A stretch of DNA of 64,000 nucleotides, from the NCBI RefSeq assembly GCF_001426745.1, contig NZ_LMFI01000010.1, positions 249,248 to 313,247 on the forward strand, read 5' to 3'. Positions 33,855-41,922 of this stretch are shown in pieces. Made by a program: the position numbers and the translations under genes. The first letter of the stretch is position 1. The number at the start of each line of letters is the position of its first letter. The stretch is from Nocardioides sp. Root140 (GTDB lineage Bacteria; Actinomycetota; Actinomycetes; Propionibacteriales; Nocardioidaceae). The notes beneath the pieces were generated by a model, which worked only from the letters and a program-made list of their open reading frames with translations, was not told the origin of the DNA and searched no databases.

Positions 33855-34958
33855 TCAGGCGGCGACGGGGTCGCCGACGCTGACCTTGGTCTGGGTGGAG
33901 GCGGTGTCCGCCTTCTTCGGCGGGAGCGCCATCTTGAAGATCTTCTTCGCGACGCTGCCGAGCTGCTTGTGCAGCGGGCCGGTGTTGTACTGCAGCCCGT
34001 AGCGCTGGCAGATCTCGCGCACCTCCTCGGCGATCTGCGGGTAGCGGCGCGCCGGCAGGTCCGGGAAGAGGTGGTGCTCGATCTGGTGCGACAGGTTGCC
34101 GGAGAGCAGGTGCATCAGCTTGCTGCCGCTGATGTTGGCCGAGCCGAGCAGCTGGCGGTAGTACCAGTGGCCACGGCTCTCGTTCTCGCACTCCTCCTCG
34201 GAGAAGGTCGCGACGCCGGCCGGGAAGTGGCCGCAGAAGATGATGTTGAAGGTCCAGATGTTGCGGACCAGGTTGGCGGTCGCGTTGCCGGCCAGCGTCA
34301 ACGGGAACAGCGGGCCGGTCAGCGCCGGGAACAGCACGTAGTCCTTGAGCGTCTGGCGCTTGATCTTGCGCAGGATGCCGGCGCGCAGCGCCTTGTTCTC
34401 CTCCCAGGTGCGCTTGCCCTTGACCATGTTCTCGACCTCGAGGTCGTGCAGGGCCACGCCCCACTCGAAGAACACCATCAGCAGGAACGCGTAGACCGGG
34501 TTGCCGAGGTAGTAGGGGTGCCACTCCTGGTCCTCGTCCATGCGCAGGATGCCGTAGCCGATGTCGCGGTCCTTGCCGAGGATGTTCGTGTACGTGTGGT
34601 GGATGTAGTTGTGCCCGTACTTCCAGTTCTCGCTGGGGGCCATCGTGTCCCACTCGTACATCCGCGAGTTCAGGCCAGGGTCGCCCATCCAGTCGTACTG
34701 CCCGTGCATGACGTTGTGGCCGATCTCCATGTTGTCGAGGATCTTGGAGATCGACAACGAGGCGACGGCAAGGGGCCAGGCGGGCGGCAGGTAGAAGAGT
34801 GCGCGACCGGCGACCTCGAAGGCGCGCTGCGCCTTGACCACGTTGCGGATGTAGGTCGCGTCCTCCTCGCCGAGCTCGGACATGACCCGCTGGCGGATCG
34901 CGTCCATCTCCTTGCCGAACTCGTCGAGCTGGTCATCGGTCAGGGTGGTGCTGTTCAT
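33855..34958 (-). CDS. membrane fatty acid desaturase (acyl-CoA/lipid desaturase)
   Basis: A 367-aa integral membrane di-iron desaturase with the three histidine boxes GHNVMH, HNYIHH and QIEHH. Hydrophobic segments flank the first two boxes (PPAWPLAVASLSISKIL; NPVYAFLLMVFFEW). The third box, QIEHH, is the type found in front-end and linoleoyl-CoA-like desaturases and in mycobacterial DesA3-like stearoyl-CoA desaturases. It introduces double bonds to tune membrane fluidity, taking electrons from the ferredoxin reductase encoded just upstream. I chose the ATG at 34958, after AAAGGAAGCCC. The 64-bp gap to the reductase gene contains a dispersed hairpin repeat. Confidence 0.93.
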   Translation of the reverse strand: MNSTTLTDDQLDEFGKEMDAIRQRVMSELGEEDATYIRNVVKAQRAFEVAGRALFYLPPAWPLAVASLSISKILDNMEIGHNVMHGQYDWMGDPGLNSRMYEWDTMAPSENWKYGHNYIHHTYTNILGKDRDIGYGILRMDEDQEWHPYYLGNPVYAFLLMVFFEWGVALHDLEVENMVKGKRTWEENKALRAGILRKIKRQTLKDYVLFPALTGPLFPLTLAGNATANLVRNIWTFNIIFCGHFPAGVATFSEEECENESRGHWYYRQLLGSANISGSKLMHLLSGNLSHQIEHHLFPDLPARRYPQIAEEVREICQRYGLQYNTGPLHKQLGSVAKKIFKMALPPKKADTASTQTKVSVGDPVAA

Positions 34959-34976
34959 GGGCTTCCTTTCGGTCAT

Positions 34977-35014
34977 GGTCTCGAGACGGTCGCTGCGCGA
35001 CCTCCTCGACCAAC
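34977..35014. repeat. dispersed palindromic repeat inside the desaturase operon
   Basis: GGTCTCGAGACGGTCGC followed by GCGCGACCTCCTCGACCAAC forms a hairpin with a GGTCGC-TGC-GCGACC core. It belongs to the same family as the copies at 63614-63714. It sits between the reductase stop (35023) and the desaturase ribosome site, so the operon mRNA would carry this stem. Confidence 0.75.
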
Positions 35015-35022
35015 GGGGAGTG

Positions 35023-36096
35023 TCAGAGGTCGACCGCGCAGTCGCCCTGGGGCGAGCTCACGCAGATCCTGATGTCTTCGTCGGGCAGGGACGACGTCTC
35101 ACCGGTCAGCACGTTGGTGACCGTCCCCTCCTTCTTGGTCGCGGTGCAGGAGAAGCAGATGCCCATGCGGCAGCCGAACTCCGGCTTCAGGCCCGCGGCC
35201 TCGGCCTGCTCGAGCAGGGTGGCTCCGGTGTTGGCCGCCGTACTGCCGGCGCGGGTGAAGGTGACGTCGCCCTCGGCCGCCCCGGTGCTGACGACCGGCG
35301 CCTTGAAGTACTCCACCTGCAACGCGTCGGAGTCCGCGTACGCCTTCTGGACGGCGTCGATGAGCGGCGCCGGTCCGCAGGCCCAGGTGGGCACGTCGCG
35401 GTAGCCGGGCACGAGGCGCTCGAGCCACGGCGGGCTCAACGCCGGGTCGCCGAGCTCGGGGTGCAGCAGGTGAACGTCGATGCCGTAGCCGGAGCGGGCG
35501 ATCTCGGCCAGCTCGTCGGCGAAGATCTGGTGCTCGGGCGACTGCGCGTAGTGCACGAAGGTGACCCGGCCGCGGTGGGTGCGGCGCTGCAGGCTGCGCA
35601 GCATCGACATCACCGGTGTGATGCCCGAGCCGCCGGAGATGAACAGCACGTGGTCGGGCACCTGGTCGGGAAGGGTGAACTCACCCTGCGCCTGCGAGAG
35701 GTGCACCATCGTGCCGACCTCGGCCTCGACGAGGTGCCGCGAGACCAGGCCGTCGGGGTTGGCGCGCATGGTGACGGTGAAGCGGTCACCCTGGCGGGAG
35801 TCCGGGCTCGAGACCGTGAAGACCCGCGTCGTACGACGCGCGCCGTCGATCTCGACACCCAGCTGCACGTGCTGGCCGGCGCGGTGACCCTGCCACGTGG
35901 ACGTGGGCTGCAGCGTGATGGTGGCGACCGGCGGGTGGCCGGCGACGTCGACCTCGCGGTGCACGTCGACGATGCGGGCACGCACCTCGCGGGCGGCCCA
36001 CATCGGGTTGACCAGCTCGAGGTAGCGATCCACGCCGTGCGGGGACGCCAGGGCCTCGAGGGCCCGGGAAGCGAGAAGGTTCTGGACGATGCTCAT
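35023..36096 (-). CDS. ferredoxin reductase with FAD, NAD(P) and C-terminal 2Fe-2S domains
   Basis: A 357-aa three-domain electron-transfer protein. An FNR-type FAD domain (RVFTVSSPDS about residue 100), an NAD(P) domain (ISGGSGITPVMSML, CGPAPLIDAV) and a plant-type [2Fe-2S] ferredoxin domain (FGCRMGICFSCTATKKEG, closing cysteine in ICVSSPQG) are all complete. It matches the reductase that feeds DesA3-type desaturases in mycobacteria (Rv3230c-like). The ATG at 36096 follows CGGAGCTCGTG. It is the first gene of the desaturase operon, and its promoter overlaps a palindrome probably bound by the divergent TetR protein. Confidence 0.93.
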   Translation of the reverse strand: MSIVQNLLASRALEALASPHGVDRYLELVNPMWAAREVRARIVDVHREVDVAGHPPVATITLQPTSTWQGHRAGQHVQLGVEIDGARRTTRVFTVSSPDSRQGDRFTVTMRANPDGLVSRHLVEAEVGTMVHLSQAQGEFTLPDQVPDHVLFISGGSGITPVMSMLRSLQRRTHRGRVTFVHYAQSPEHQIFADELAEIARSGYGIDVHLLHPELGDPALSPPWLERLVPGYRDVPTWACGPAPLIDAVQKAYADSDALQVEYFKAPVVSTGAAEGDVTFTRAGSTAANTGATLLEQAEAAGLKPEFGCRMGICFSCTATKKEGTVTNVLTGETSSLPDEDIRICVSSPQGDCAVDL

Positions 36097-36119
36097 CACG
36101 AGCTCCGATTCGGTATGAC

Positions 36120-36256
36120 TTTCAGTGAACATTCGTACACTGAAACAGTACCCAAAGGCTCCCCGGCAGCGTCAAGCCCGGTCCGTGTGAGCGTGAACAC
36201 CTCGCACACGTGTTCACCGACAAGTGGTCGCAGTGTTCACCGAACCGCTACACTGC
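36120..36256. promoter_or_regulatory. three operator-like palindromes between the desaturase operon and tetR
   Basis: Site 1 (36120-36145): TTTCAGTG, ten bases, CACTGAAA; its core can be read CAGTGAAC-ATTC-GTACACTG, one mismatch from a perfect 8-bp repeat with a 4-bp centre. Site 2 (36193-36217): GTGAACAC, nine bases, GTGTTCAC. Site 3 (36230-36256): GCAGTGT, 13 bases, ACACTGC, ending five bases before the tetR GTG. The shared GTGAAC/CAGTG half-sites suggest one regulator, presumably the TetR protein controlling both directions. Confidence 0.65.
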
Positions 36257-36261
36257 GCAGC

Positions 36262-36918
36262 GTGACGAGCAAGGCGGCCGCCGTACCCGACAAGCCCGAG
36301 AGCCGGCAGGAGCGCAAGGAGCGCACCCGGCGGGCGATCCTCGACGCTGCCCTGGAGATGCTCGCCGACGAGGGCTTCGGGTCACTCTCCCTGCGCGCAC
36401 TCACCAAGGCCGCCGGCATCGTGCCGACCGCCTTCTACCGCCACTTCTCCACGCTCGACGAGCTCGGCCTGGCACTGCTCGACGAGTCCTTCATGACCCT
36501 GCGCGGCCTGATCCGCGAGGTGCGTGGCGGCGACCCGGCTCCCGAGACGCTCATCGACCGCTCGGTCGACGTGTTGTCCGTGCAGCTCGAGGAGCACAAG
36601 GCCCACTTCCGGTTCATCGGCCGGGAGCGGCAGGGCGGCAACGCCGTCCTGCGGGACGCGATCCGGCACGAGCTCAGCCTCTTCGAGCGCGAGCTGGCCA
36701 CCGACCTGGCCCGCATGCCCGGCCTCGAGCGCTGGGGGGCCGCCGACCTGCACGTGCTGGCCAGCCTGTTCGTCGACCTGATGGTCGCCGCGGCCGGAGA
36801 GCTGGTCGGCCCCGCGGCGGACCACCCGGCCACCCGCAAGGAGCTGGTCGACAACCTGCGCAACCAGGCCCGCATGATCGTGGTCGGCGCGGCCGGCTGG
36901 GAACCCCTCGACCGCTGA
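36262..36918 (+). CDS. TetR family regulator of fatty acid desaturation
   Basis: A 218-aa TetR repressor. The N-terminal HTH is clear: RRAILDAALEMLADEGFGSL, then LTKAAGIVPTAFYRHFSTLDEL. The C-terminal ligand domain (about 80-215) would bind an acyl-CoA in DesT/FabR-like proteins, which share the divergent placement next to a desaturase. I start at the GTG at 36262, just after the third palindrome; a far longer open frame upstream is antisense to the reductase gene and is not coding. Likely function: repress the reductase-desaturase operon according to membrane or acyl-CoA saturation. Confidence 0.9.
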   Translation: MTSKAAAVPDKPESRQERKERTRRAILDAALEMLADEGFGSLSLRALTKAAGIVPTAFYRHFSTLDELGLALLDESFMTLRGLIREVRGGDPAPETLIDRSVDVLSVQLEEHKAHFRFIGRERQGGNAVLRDAIRHELSLFERELATDLARMPGLERWGAADLHVLASLFVDLMVAAAGELVGPAADHPATRKELVDNLRNQARMIVVGAAGWEPLDR

Positions 36919-36936
36919 GCCTCGAATCGGGCCGAC

Positions 36937-37611
36937 TCACTCGTCGTCGTGGACGGCCAGGGCGAACTCCCGCATCTGCCGGTACGCCGCCACGGCTGCG
37001 AGCTGGGAGCTGACCTCGAGCTTGCGCAGGATCGACTTGACCTGGCTGCGCACGGTTCCCTCGGAGACGTTCGCCCCCTGCGCGATGAGCTTGACCGTCA
37101 ACCCGTCGTGCAACATGGCCAGCACCGCCATCTCACGCGGGGTCAGGGAACCCATCAACCCGGCGACCCTGCGCGACTGGACACTCTCCTCGTGCCAGGC
37201 CTCGAGCGCGCGGACGCGGACCTCGTCGGCCATCACCGGCCGGCCGGCCGCCTCCTGGGTCAGCGCGCCGGCCAGGGTGTCGAGGTTGGTGGTCATCGGC
37301 AGCACCGCCGACACGCCGGCCTCGAAGAGGGCTCCCCACGCCGCGGTGTCCCTGGACCTGGTCAGCAGGAGCCAGCGGATCCGCACGGACGACACGGTGG
37401 CCACCGCGTCGCGCAGCAGCGAACGGTCCTCGAGCTCGCACAGGAGGAGCCCGACCGCGGGACCGAAGCGGGAGACCCGCATGGTGAAGTCCCGGTGGCC
37501 GCCGCGTCCGGACGGAGGGGTCAGGCTCACCGCCTCGAAGCCGCGACTGGCCAACGCCATGCGCACGGCCTCGCTGACCAGGCTGTGGTCGGAGACGACG
37601 ATCAGGCGCAC
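36937..37611 (-). CDS. LuxR-type regulator with degenerate receiver domain
   Basis: A 224-aa NarL-like protein. The C-terminal HTH (SLTPREMAVLAMLHDGLTVK, then SEGTVRSQVKSILRKLEV) is intact. The N-terminal part resembles a receiver (RLIVVSDHSLVSEAVRMAL), but the phosphate-acceptor position in LLLCELEDRS lacks the normal aspartate context, so it may not be phosphorylated. It is a paralogue of the response regulator at 39565-40248, sharing TVR-QVKSIL-KLEVSSQLAAV. I start at GTG 37611, which follows AGGTGGGA; the longer frame upstream is rejected. It is convergent with tetR and divergent from the histidine kinase at 38126. Confidence 0.82.
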   Translation of the reverse strand: MRLIVVSDHSLVSEAVRMALASRGFEAVSLTPPSGRGGHRDFTMRVSRFGPAVGLLLCELEDRSLLRDAVATVSSVRIRWLLLTRSRDTAAWGALFEAGVSAVLPMTTNLDTLAGALTQEAAGRPVMADEVRVRALEAWHEESVQSRRVAGLMGSLTPREMAVLAMLHDGLTVKLIAQGANVSEGTVRSQVKSILRKLEVSSQLAAVAAYRQMREFALAVHDDE

Positions 37612-38125
37612 GACTGTCCCACCTGGCCGTTGACGCGGCACGACCGGCCCACCGGGTCCTCGGGAGAGCATTCTCGGAGCGTAGGACTCCCCACGACCAC
37701 CACGTGGCCGTACGCCGCAACTTCGCCAATCTTGATGAGTCAGGTGCGCCGAGGCACTGCCCCACATTTGGTGATGCTCCTGACCGGTCCCGAGCCCGAA
37801 GGTTGAGGGACCCCCAAGATCTGGCCTCACCAGTCGCGTGGACCCGGACCGGTACACACCCCCCGCCCGCGTTCAGGACTTCCTTGCGACTGGTGAGTCC
37901 CTTGGGATCAAAGTTGCGAGATCTGGGCCAGTCGCTTGGGCGATCGTCCCCAATTTGTGGTAGGCACTCCCATTCGCCGGACAGGGCGGGCCCACCGGTC
38001 CTACATTCAACGACATGGTGGGGTGGACCTCCCTGCAGGCGTCCTCACACGTGCCACCACGGGACTCGGCCAAGGACTCATCGTCCTTGATACCGAAGGG
38101 TGGGCGCGGGGGCGCCGGCAGGACA
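37612..38125. promoter_or_regulatory. divergent regulatory region with a 12-bp inverted repeat
   Basis: This 514-bp region between the LuxR-type gene and the histidine kinase has no convincing gene. CTCACCAGTCGC at 37826-37837 is repeated exactly inverted at 37886-37897 with a 48-bp gap; a CCCAAG element accompanies each copy further out. Paired copies suggest DNA looping by a regulator or a small decayed element. Promoters for both flanking genes must lie here. Confidence 0.5.
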
Positions 38126-39568
38126 ATGGAACGATTTCATGACCGACCGCGGACCCAGTTCGGCTGGGAATGGCGGAGGTCGATCACGACTGCCCTGTTG
38201 CTGGCGTTGCCCCCGATCCTGGCGGTTGCGCTGGTCACCGAGGGCCAGCCTCGACTGTTGACCGCGGGGGCGGTCGCAACCCTCGACTTCCATCTGGTGC
38301 TGGCCGCCGGCGCCTTCCTGCTGTACTCCCGCTGGCGCATGACCGGCGACCCGACCAGCGGCTGGCTCTCGTCCGTGCTGGTCACCCTGTTCCTCAGCGG
38401 TGTGGCGTTCGCGATCGTCGACATGACCAACGTCGCGGAGCGCTCGGGCAGCACGGGTGACCTGATGGGCGCACTGTTGGCCACGCCGGTGATCGCAGGC
38501 CTCGTCCTGGCCACTCGTGGCGCGGAGCTGCCCGAGCGCCTGCACCCACTCGGACTGGGCATCACTGCGGGACTCGTCCTGCTCGCCGGGCGCCTGCTCT
38601 ACACCTGGCTCGTGGACGACCCCTTGGTGGCCCTGCCCCAGCCTGCCGCGGCGGTCGCCGCCGTCATTCTCGGAGCCGGCCTGGTGGTCGTCCTGGGGGC
38701 GTGGCACCGGTCGAGGAGGCCGAGGCCGGAGGTTTCCACGCGCAGCCTCGTGGTGATCGAGGCTGCCGTCGTCACGTCCCTGTTGCTCGGGTCGGTCGGC
38801 ACCACCGGAGGCACCCTGAGGTCGTGGACCGCGGTCGTCGTACTCATGGGGCTGTCGGTCCTGTTGGCACTCACGACCGCCACGATCCTCCTCCGCGCGC
38901 TGGCCGAGCAGGGTCCTGCCCAGCCGGTCGTGTCCGAGGACCAGCGGCACCAGGAGGAGCTGTTCCACGAGCTCCGGTCGACGGTCGCCGACATCAGCAC
39001 CGCCTCGCAGATCCTGCTGGGCAGCGACGACCGGCTGAGCCCGTCCAGCAGGCACCGGCTCGAGCTCGGCCTCGCCTCGGAGGTGGCCCGCCTCCAGCGC
39101 CTGCTGAGCAACCCCGGTCCCCTGGAGACCAGTGCGGTCTCTCTCGACCAGGTGATCACCCCACTGGTGGCCACCCAGAGGGTCGCCGGGCACGAGATCC
39201 GCTGGGAGGCGACGGGTCATCACGTCCGTGGGCGGCAGGACGACATCAGCGAGATCGTCCACATCCTCCTGCACAACTCACTTCGCCACGCGCCCGGATC
39301 GGCGGTCACCCTGACCGTCGGACGCCGCGATGACGTGGTCGAGCTCCGGGTCTCGGACGCCGGACCTGGTATTCCGGCGGCCATGCGCGACTCCTTGTTC
39401 CAGCGAGGCGTACGCAGCAGGACGTCGCCAGGTAGTGGACTCGGGCTCTACCTGGCACGCCGCCTCGCGGAACAGCAGGGCGGCAACCTGCAACTTCGAC
39501 ACAACGACGGCGCGCGGGGTGCCTCCTTCGTGGTCACCCTGCCCCACTTCCGAGGAGAAGACTCTTGA
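38126..39568 (+). CDS. membrane sensor histidine kinase
   Basis: A 480-aa kinase. About eight hydrophobic segments occupy residues 15-260 (for example TTALLLALPPILAVALV and LVVIEAAVVTSLLLGS), so sensing is probably within the membrane. The phosphoacceptor is H281 in ELFHELRSTVADIS. The ATPase domain has the N box HNSLRHAPG (N384), the G1 box DAGPGIP and the G2 motif GSGLGLYLARRLAE. The ATG follows GGCAGGACA. Its last four bases overlap the TTG start of the response regulator gene, so the two are a translationally coupled two-component pair. The catalytic half is paralogous to the short kinase at 44818-45492. Confidence 0.9.
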   Translation: MERFHDRPRTQFGWEWRRSITTALLLALPPILAVALVTEGQPRLLTAGAVATLDFHLVLAAGAFLLYSRWRMTGDPTSGWLSSVLVTLFLSGVAFAIVDMTNVAERSGSTGDLMGALLATPVIAGLVLATRGAELPERLHPLGLGITAGLVLLAGRLLYTWLVDDPLVALPQPAAAVAAVILGAGLVVVLGAWHRSRRPRPEVSTRSLVVIEAAVVTSLLLGSVGTTGGTLRSWTAVVVLMGLSVLLALTTATILLRALAEQGPAQPVVSEDQRHQEELFHELRSTVADISTASQILLGSDDRLSPSSRHRLELGLASEVARLQRLLSNPGPLETSAVSLDQVITPLVATQRVAGHEIRWEATGHHVRGRQDDISEIVHILLHNSLRHAPGSAVTLTVGRRDDVVELRVSDAGPGIPAAMRDSLFQRGVRSRTSPGSGLGLYLARRLAEQQGGNLQLRHNDGARGASFVVTLPHFRGEDS

Positions 39569-40248
39569 TCATCACCAGAACCGGGACCCGAGTCGCAGTG
39601 GTCGAGGACCATTCGCTGTTCGCCGAGTCCCTCGAGATCGCCCTCGACATGGAGGGTCACGACGTACGCCGGATCATCCTCTCCGAGGGAGGCCGGTCGG
39701 TGAGCACGTTGCTCCCAGCCATCATGCGTGCGCACCCGCGCGTCGTCCTGCTGGACCTCGACCTCGGCTCGTACGGCAACGGGGTGCGGCTGATCGAGCC
39801 GCTGACCAAGGCCGGCGTCAACGTCGTCGTGGTGACCGCAAGCATCGACCGCGGTCGCTGGGGCGAGTGCCTGCGCTACGGGGCACGGCAGGTGCTCGCG
39901 AAGAGCTCACCGCTCAACGACATCCTGGCCACGATCCGCCGGCTCAACGAGGGCCTGCCGGTGATCAGCCGCGACGAACGCGAGGAGCTGCTGGGCCACT
40001 GGCACAAGCAGCGCCAGGAGGTCCAGGTCATGCGGACCCGCCTCGAGCACCTGACCCACCGGGAGAGCCAGGTCCTCGGACACCTGATGGACGGACGCGC
40101 CGTGCGCGAGATCGCCCGCATCAGTGTGGTCTCCGAGGCGACCGTGCGCACCCAGGTGAAGTCGATCCTGTCCAAGCTCGAGGTCTCCTCGCAGCTCGCC
40201 GCGGTCGGCCTGGCCCACCACGTCGGTTGGCAGCCGGCCGTCGGCTGA
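39565..40248 (+). CDS. NarL/LuxR-type response regulator
   Basis: A 227-aa response regulator. The receiver has VAVVEDHSLFAESLEIAL, phosphoacceptor Asp in VVLLDLDLGSYGNG, the conserved T/S in VVTAS and the lysine in VLAKSSP. The LuxR HTH follows (LTHRESQVLGHLMDGRAVRE, ATVRTQVKSILSKLEV). The TTG start overlaps the kinase stop (TTGA) and is preceded by GAGGAGAAGACTC, so the unusual start codon is credible. A strong terminator hairpin follows five bases after the stop. The adjacent sugar transferase gene with a palindromic leader is a plausible target. Confidence 0.92.
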   Translation: MIITRTGTRVAVVEDHSLFAESLEIALDMEGHDVRRIILSEGGRSVSTLLPAIMRAHPRVVLLDLDLGSYGNGVRLIEPLTKAGVNVVVVTASIDRGRWGECLRYGARQVLAKSSPLNDILATIRRLNEGLPVISRDEREELLGHWHKQRQEVQVMRTRLEHLTHRESQVLGHLMDGRAVREIARISVVSEATVRTQVKSILSKLEVSSQLAAVGLAHHVGWQPAVG

Positions 40249-40252
40249 TCGC

Positions 40253-40278
40253 GAATCGCGTTCCCCACAACGCGATTC
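40253..40278 (+). terminator. terminator hairpin after the kinase/response-regulator pair
   Basis: GAATCGCGTT-CCCCAC-AACGCGATTC is a perfect 10-bp stem with a 6-base loop that begins five bases after the response-regulator stop codon. No T-run follows, as is usual in high-GC actinobacteria. Confidence 0.7.
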
Positions 40279-40292
40279 ACCAACGTTGGTGA
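40277..40292. promoter_or_regulatory. perfect 16-bp palindrome upstream of the sugar transferase
   Basis: TCACCAACGTTGGTGA is fully self-complementary. It lies about 100 bp before the sugar-phosphate transferase start and directly abuts the preceding terminator, a good position for an operator. A dimeric regulator such as the response regulator encoded just upstream could bind it; that is inference. Confidence 0.55.
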
Positions 40293-40392
40293 TGCCGCGG
40301 CGACTGCCTCGCCAGCATGCTGGATCTGGGCCGTCCGTCCACCGCGGACGGCTCGCCATTTCCATCGGCAACGTGATGTGGGGTCGCAAACG

Positions 40393-41913
40393 ATGAGCAG
40401 TGCCAACGCCCTGACCAACCCTTCGGTCCGGACCGCCCAGCGCCTCACCGCCCTACCGACCGCGGCGCCCTCTCTCTCCAGGCCGGCTCCGCCGCGACCA
40501 CCCACCGTGCCCCTGCCCAGGACCGAACCGGCTCTCGTGCCGCGAGTGGACATGGTCGCCTCGACGCAGGTTCTGGCAACTCCCACTCGCCGTTCGGGCA
40601 TCAGCCGCCGGGCCGGCTTCGTGATCGGTGACGCGGTCGGTGCACTGGTGGCCACCGCGGTGGTCCCCGGACCGCTCGCCGTGGTGCTGGCGCTGCCCCT
40701 GCTGTGGGTCCTCCTCGTCGCGGTGATGCGCGGCTACGAGTCGCGCCTCGTGCTGCCCGGCATCGAGGACCTCCGCCGGGTCGCCCGGGCCGCACTGGCC
40801 CTGGTCGTGACCGGGGCCGCGATCTCGTGGATGGTCGACCTGCCGACCCGACCCGGGCACCTGCTCACCCTCGTTGCCGTCACCACCGGAACCGCCGTCC
40901 TGCAACGCGTCAGCTGGGCGGGAGTGCAGGGGTGGCGCCGCGAGCACGGACATGGCCTCACCCATCGCGTCGTGCTCGCCGGCCACCGGCACCAGGTCGC
41001 CGAGATGGCGACCGAGCTGGGCCGTTCCCGCAACCACGGCTTCGAAGTGGTGGACACCTGCACGCACGGACGCGGAACCCCCGTCGGCGCCATCGCCGAC
41101 CGGATCCGCGAGGCCCGCGCCGACGCGGTGATCGTGTTGCCCTGCAAGCACTTCACTCCCCCGGTCCTGCGTCGGCTGGGGTGGGACCTGGCCACCACGC
41201 ACACGCAGCTGTTCGTCGCTCCGGGACTCACCGACGTGGCCGAGGGACGCACGACTGTCACCGCGGTCGGCACCCTGCCGATGATGCACGTGCGCGAGGC
41301 CGAGCTGCGCGGATGGCGCCGGATCCTCAAGGAGCTGTGGGAGCGCAGTGCCGCCGCCCTGGTCCTACTGCTCCTCGCGCCCGTGCTCCTCGCGCTGATG
41401 CTCGCCGTCCGCATCGAGTCCCGAGGACCGGCGATCTTCCGCCAGACCCGCGTCGGGCGCAACGACGCGCCGTTCACGATGTTCAAGCTGCGCACCATGT
41501 GTGACCGGGCCGAGCAGCAGTGTGGCGAGCTCGCAGGGATCAACGAGGCGGACGGCGTGCTGTTCAAGGTGCGCAACGACCCACGGATCACCCGCATCGG
41601 CGGGTTCCTGCGCCGCTACTCGCTCGACGAGCTGCCCCAGCTGTTCAACGTGGTCCTGGGCGACATGGCCCTGGTCGGTCCCCGCCCCCCGCTGCCCGCC
41701 GAAGTCGAGAAGTACGGCGACGACGTCCGACGGCGCCTGGCCGTCAAGCCCGGGGTGACCGGGCTCTGGCAGGTGTCGGGACGCTCGGACCTGCCGTGGG
41801 ACGAGGCCGTGCGCCTGGACCTGCGCTACGTCGACAACTGGTCGCTCGGGCTCGACCTGTCGATCGTGCTGCGCACGGCGCGGGCCGTCGTGTCCCACCA
41901 GGGCGCGTACTGA
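40393..41913 (+). CDS. polyprenyl-phosphate sugar-1-phosphate transferase (exopolysaccharide initiation)
   Basis: A 506-aa polyisoprenyl-phosphate hexose-1-phosphate transferase (WcaJ/WbaP-like PHPT). Its N-terminal half has four hydrophobic segments from about residue 70 (for example LAVVLALPLLWVLLVAV) and a CoA-binding-like domain. The C-terminal catalytic half has a membrane helix (SAAALVLLLLAPVLLALMLA), the signature IFRQTRVGRNDAPFTMFKLR, the DE pair in YSLDELPQLFNVVLGDM, VGPRPPLP and VTGLWQVSGRSDL. It should load the first sugar onto undecaprenyl phosphate for capsule or exopolysaccharide. I start at the ATG at 40393; a GTG five codons earlier is possible. No other glycosyltransferases adjoin it, so it may work with enzymes coded elsewhere. 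Confidence 0.9.
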   Translation: MSSANALTNPSVRTAQRLTALPTAAPSLSRPAPPRPPTVPLPRTEPALVPRVDMVASTQVLATPTRRSGISRRAGFVIGDAVGALVATAVVPGPLAVVLALPLLWVLLVAVMRGYESRLVLPGIEDLRRVARAALALVVTGAAISWMVDLPTRPGHLLTLVAVTTGTAVLQRVSWAGVQGWRREHGHGLTHRVVLAGHRHQVAEMATELGRSRNHGFEVVDTCTHGRGTPVGAIADRIREARADAVIVLPCKHFTPPVLRRLGWDLATTHTQLFVAPGLTDVAEGRTTVTAVGTLPMMHVREAELRGWRRILKELWERSAAALVLLLLAPVLLALMLAVRIESRGPAIFRQTRVGRNDAPFTMFKLRTMCDRAEQQCGELAGINEADGVLFKVRNDPRITRIGGFLRRYSLDELPQLFNVVLGDMALVGPRPPLPAEVEKYGDDVRRRLAVKPGVTGLWQVSGRSDLPWDEAVRLDLRYVDNWSLGLDLSIVLRTARAVVSHQGAY

Positions 41914-41922
41914 CGCCGGCGC

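Noticed and set aside
34882..36261. Long plus-strand frame fused to the N-terminus of the TetR gene
   Set aside because: It is antisense to the ferredoxin reductase, is arginine/histidine-rich and lacks any domain; the TetR protein has a normal start at GTG 36262.
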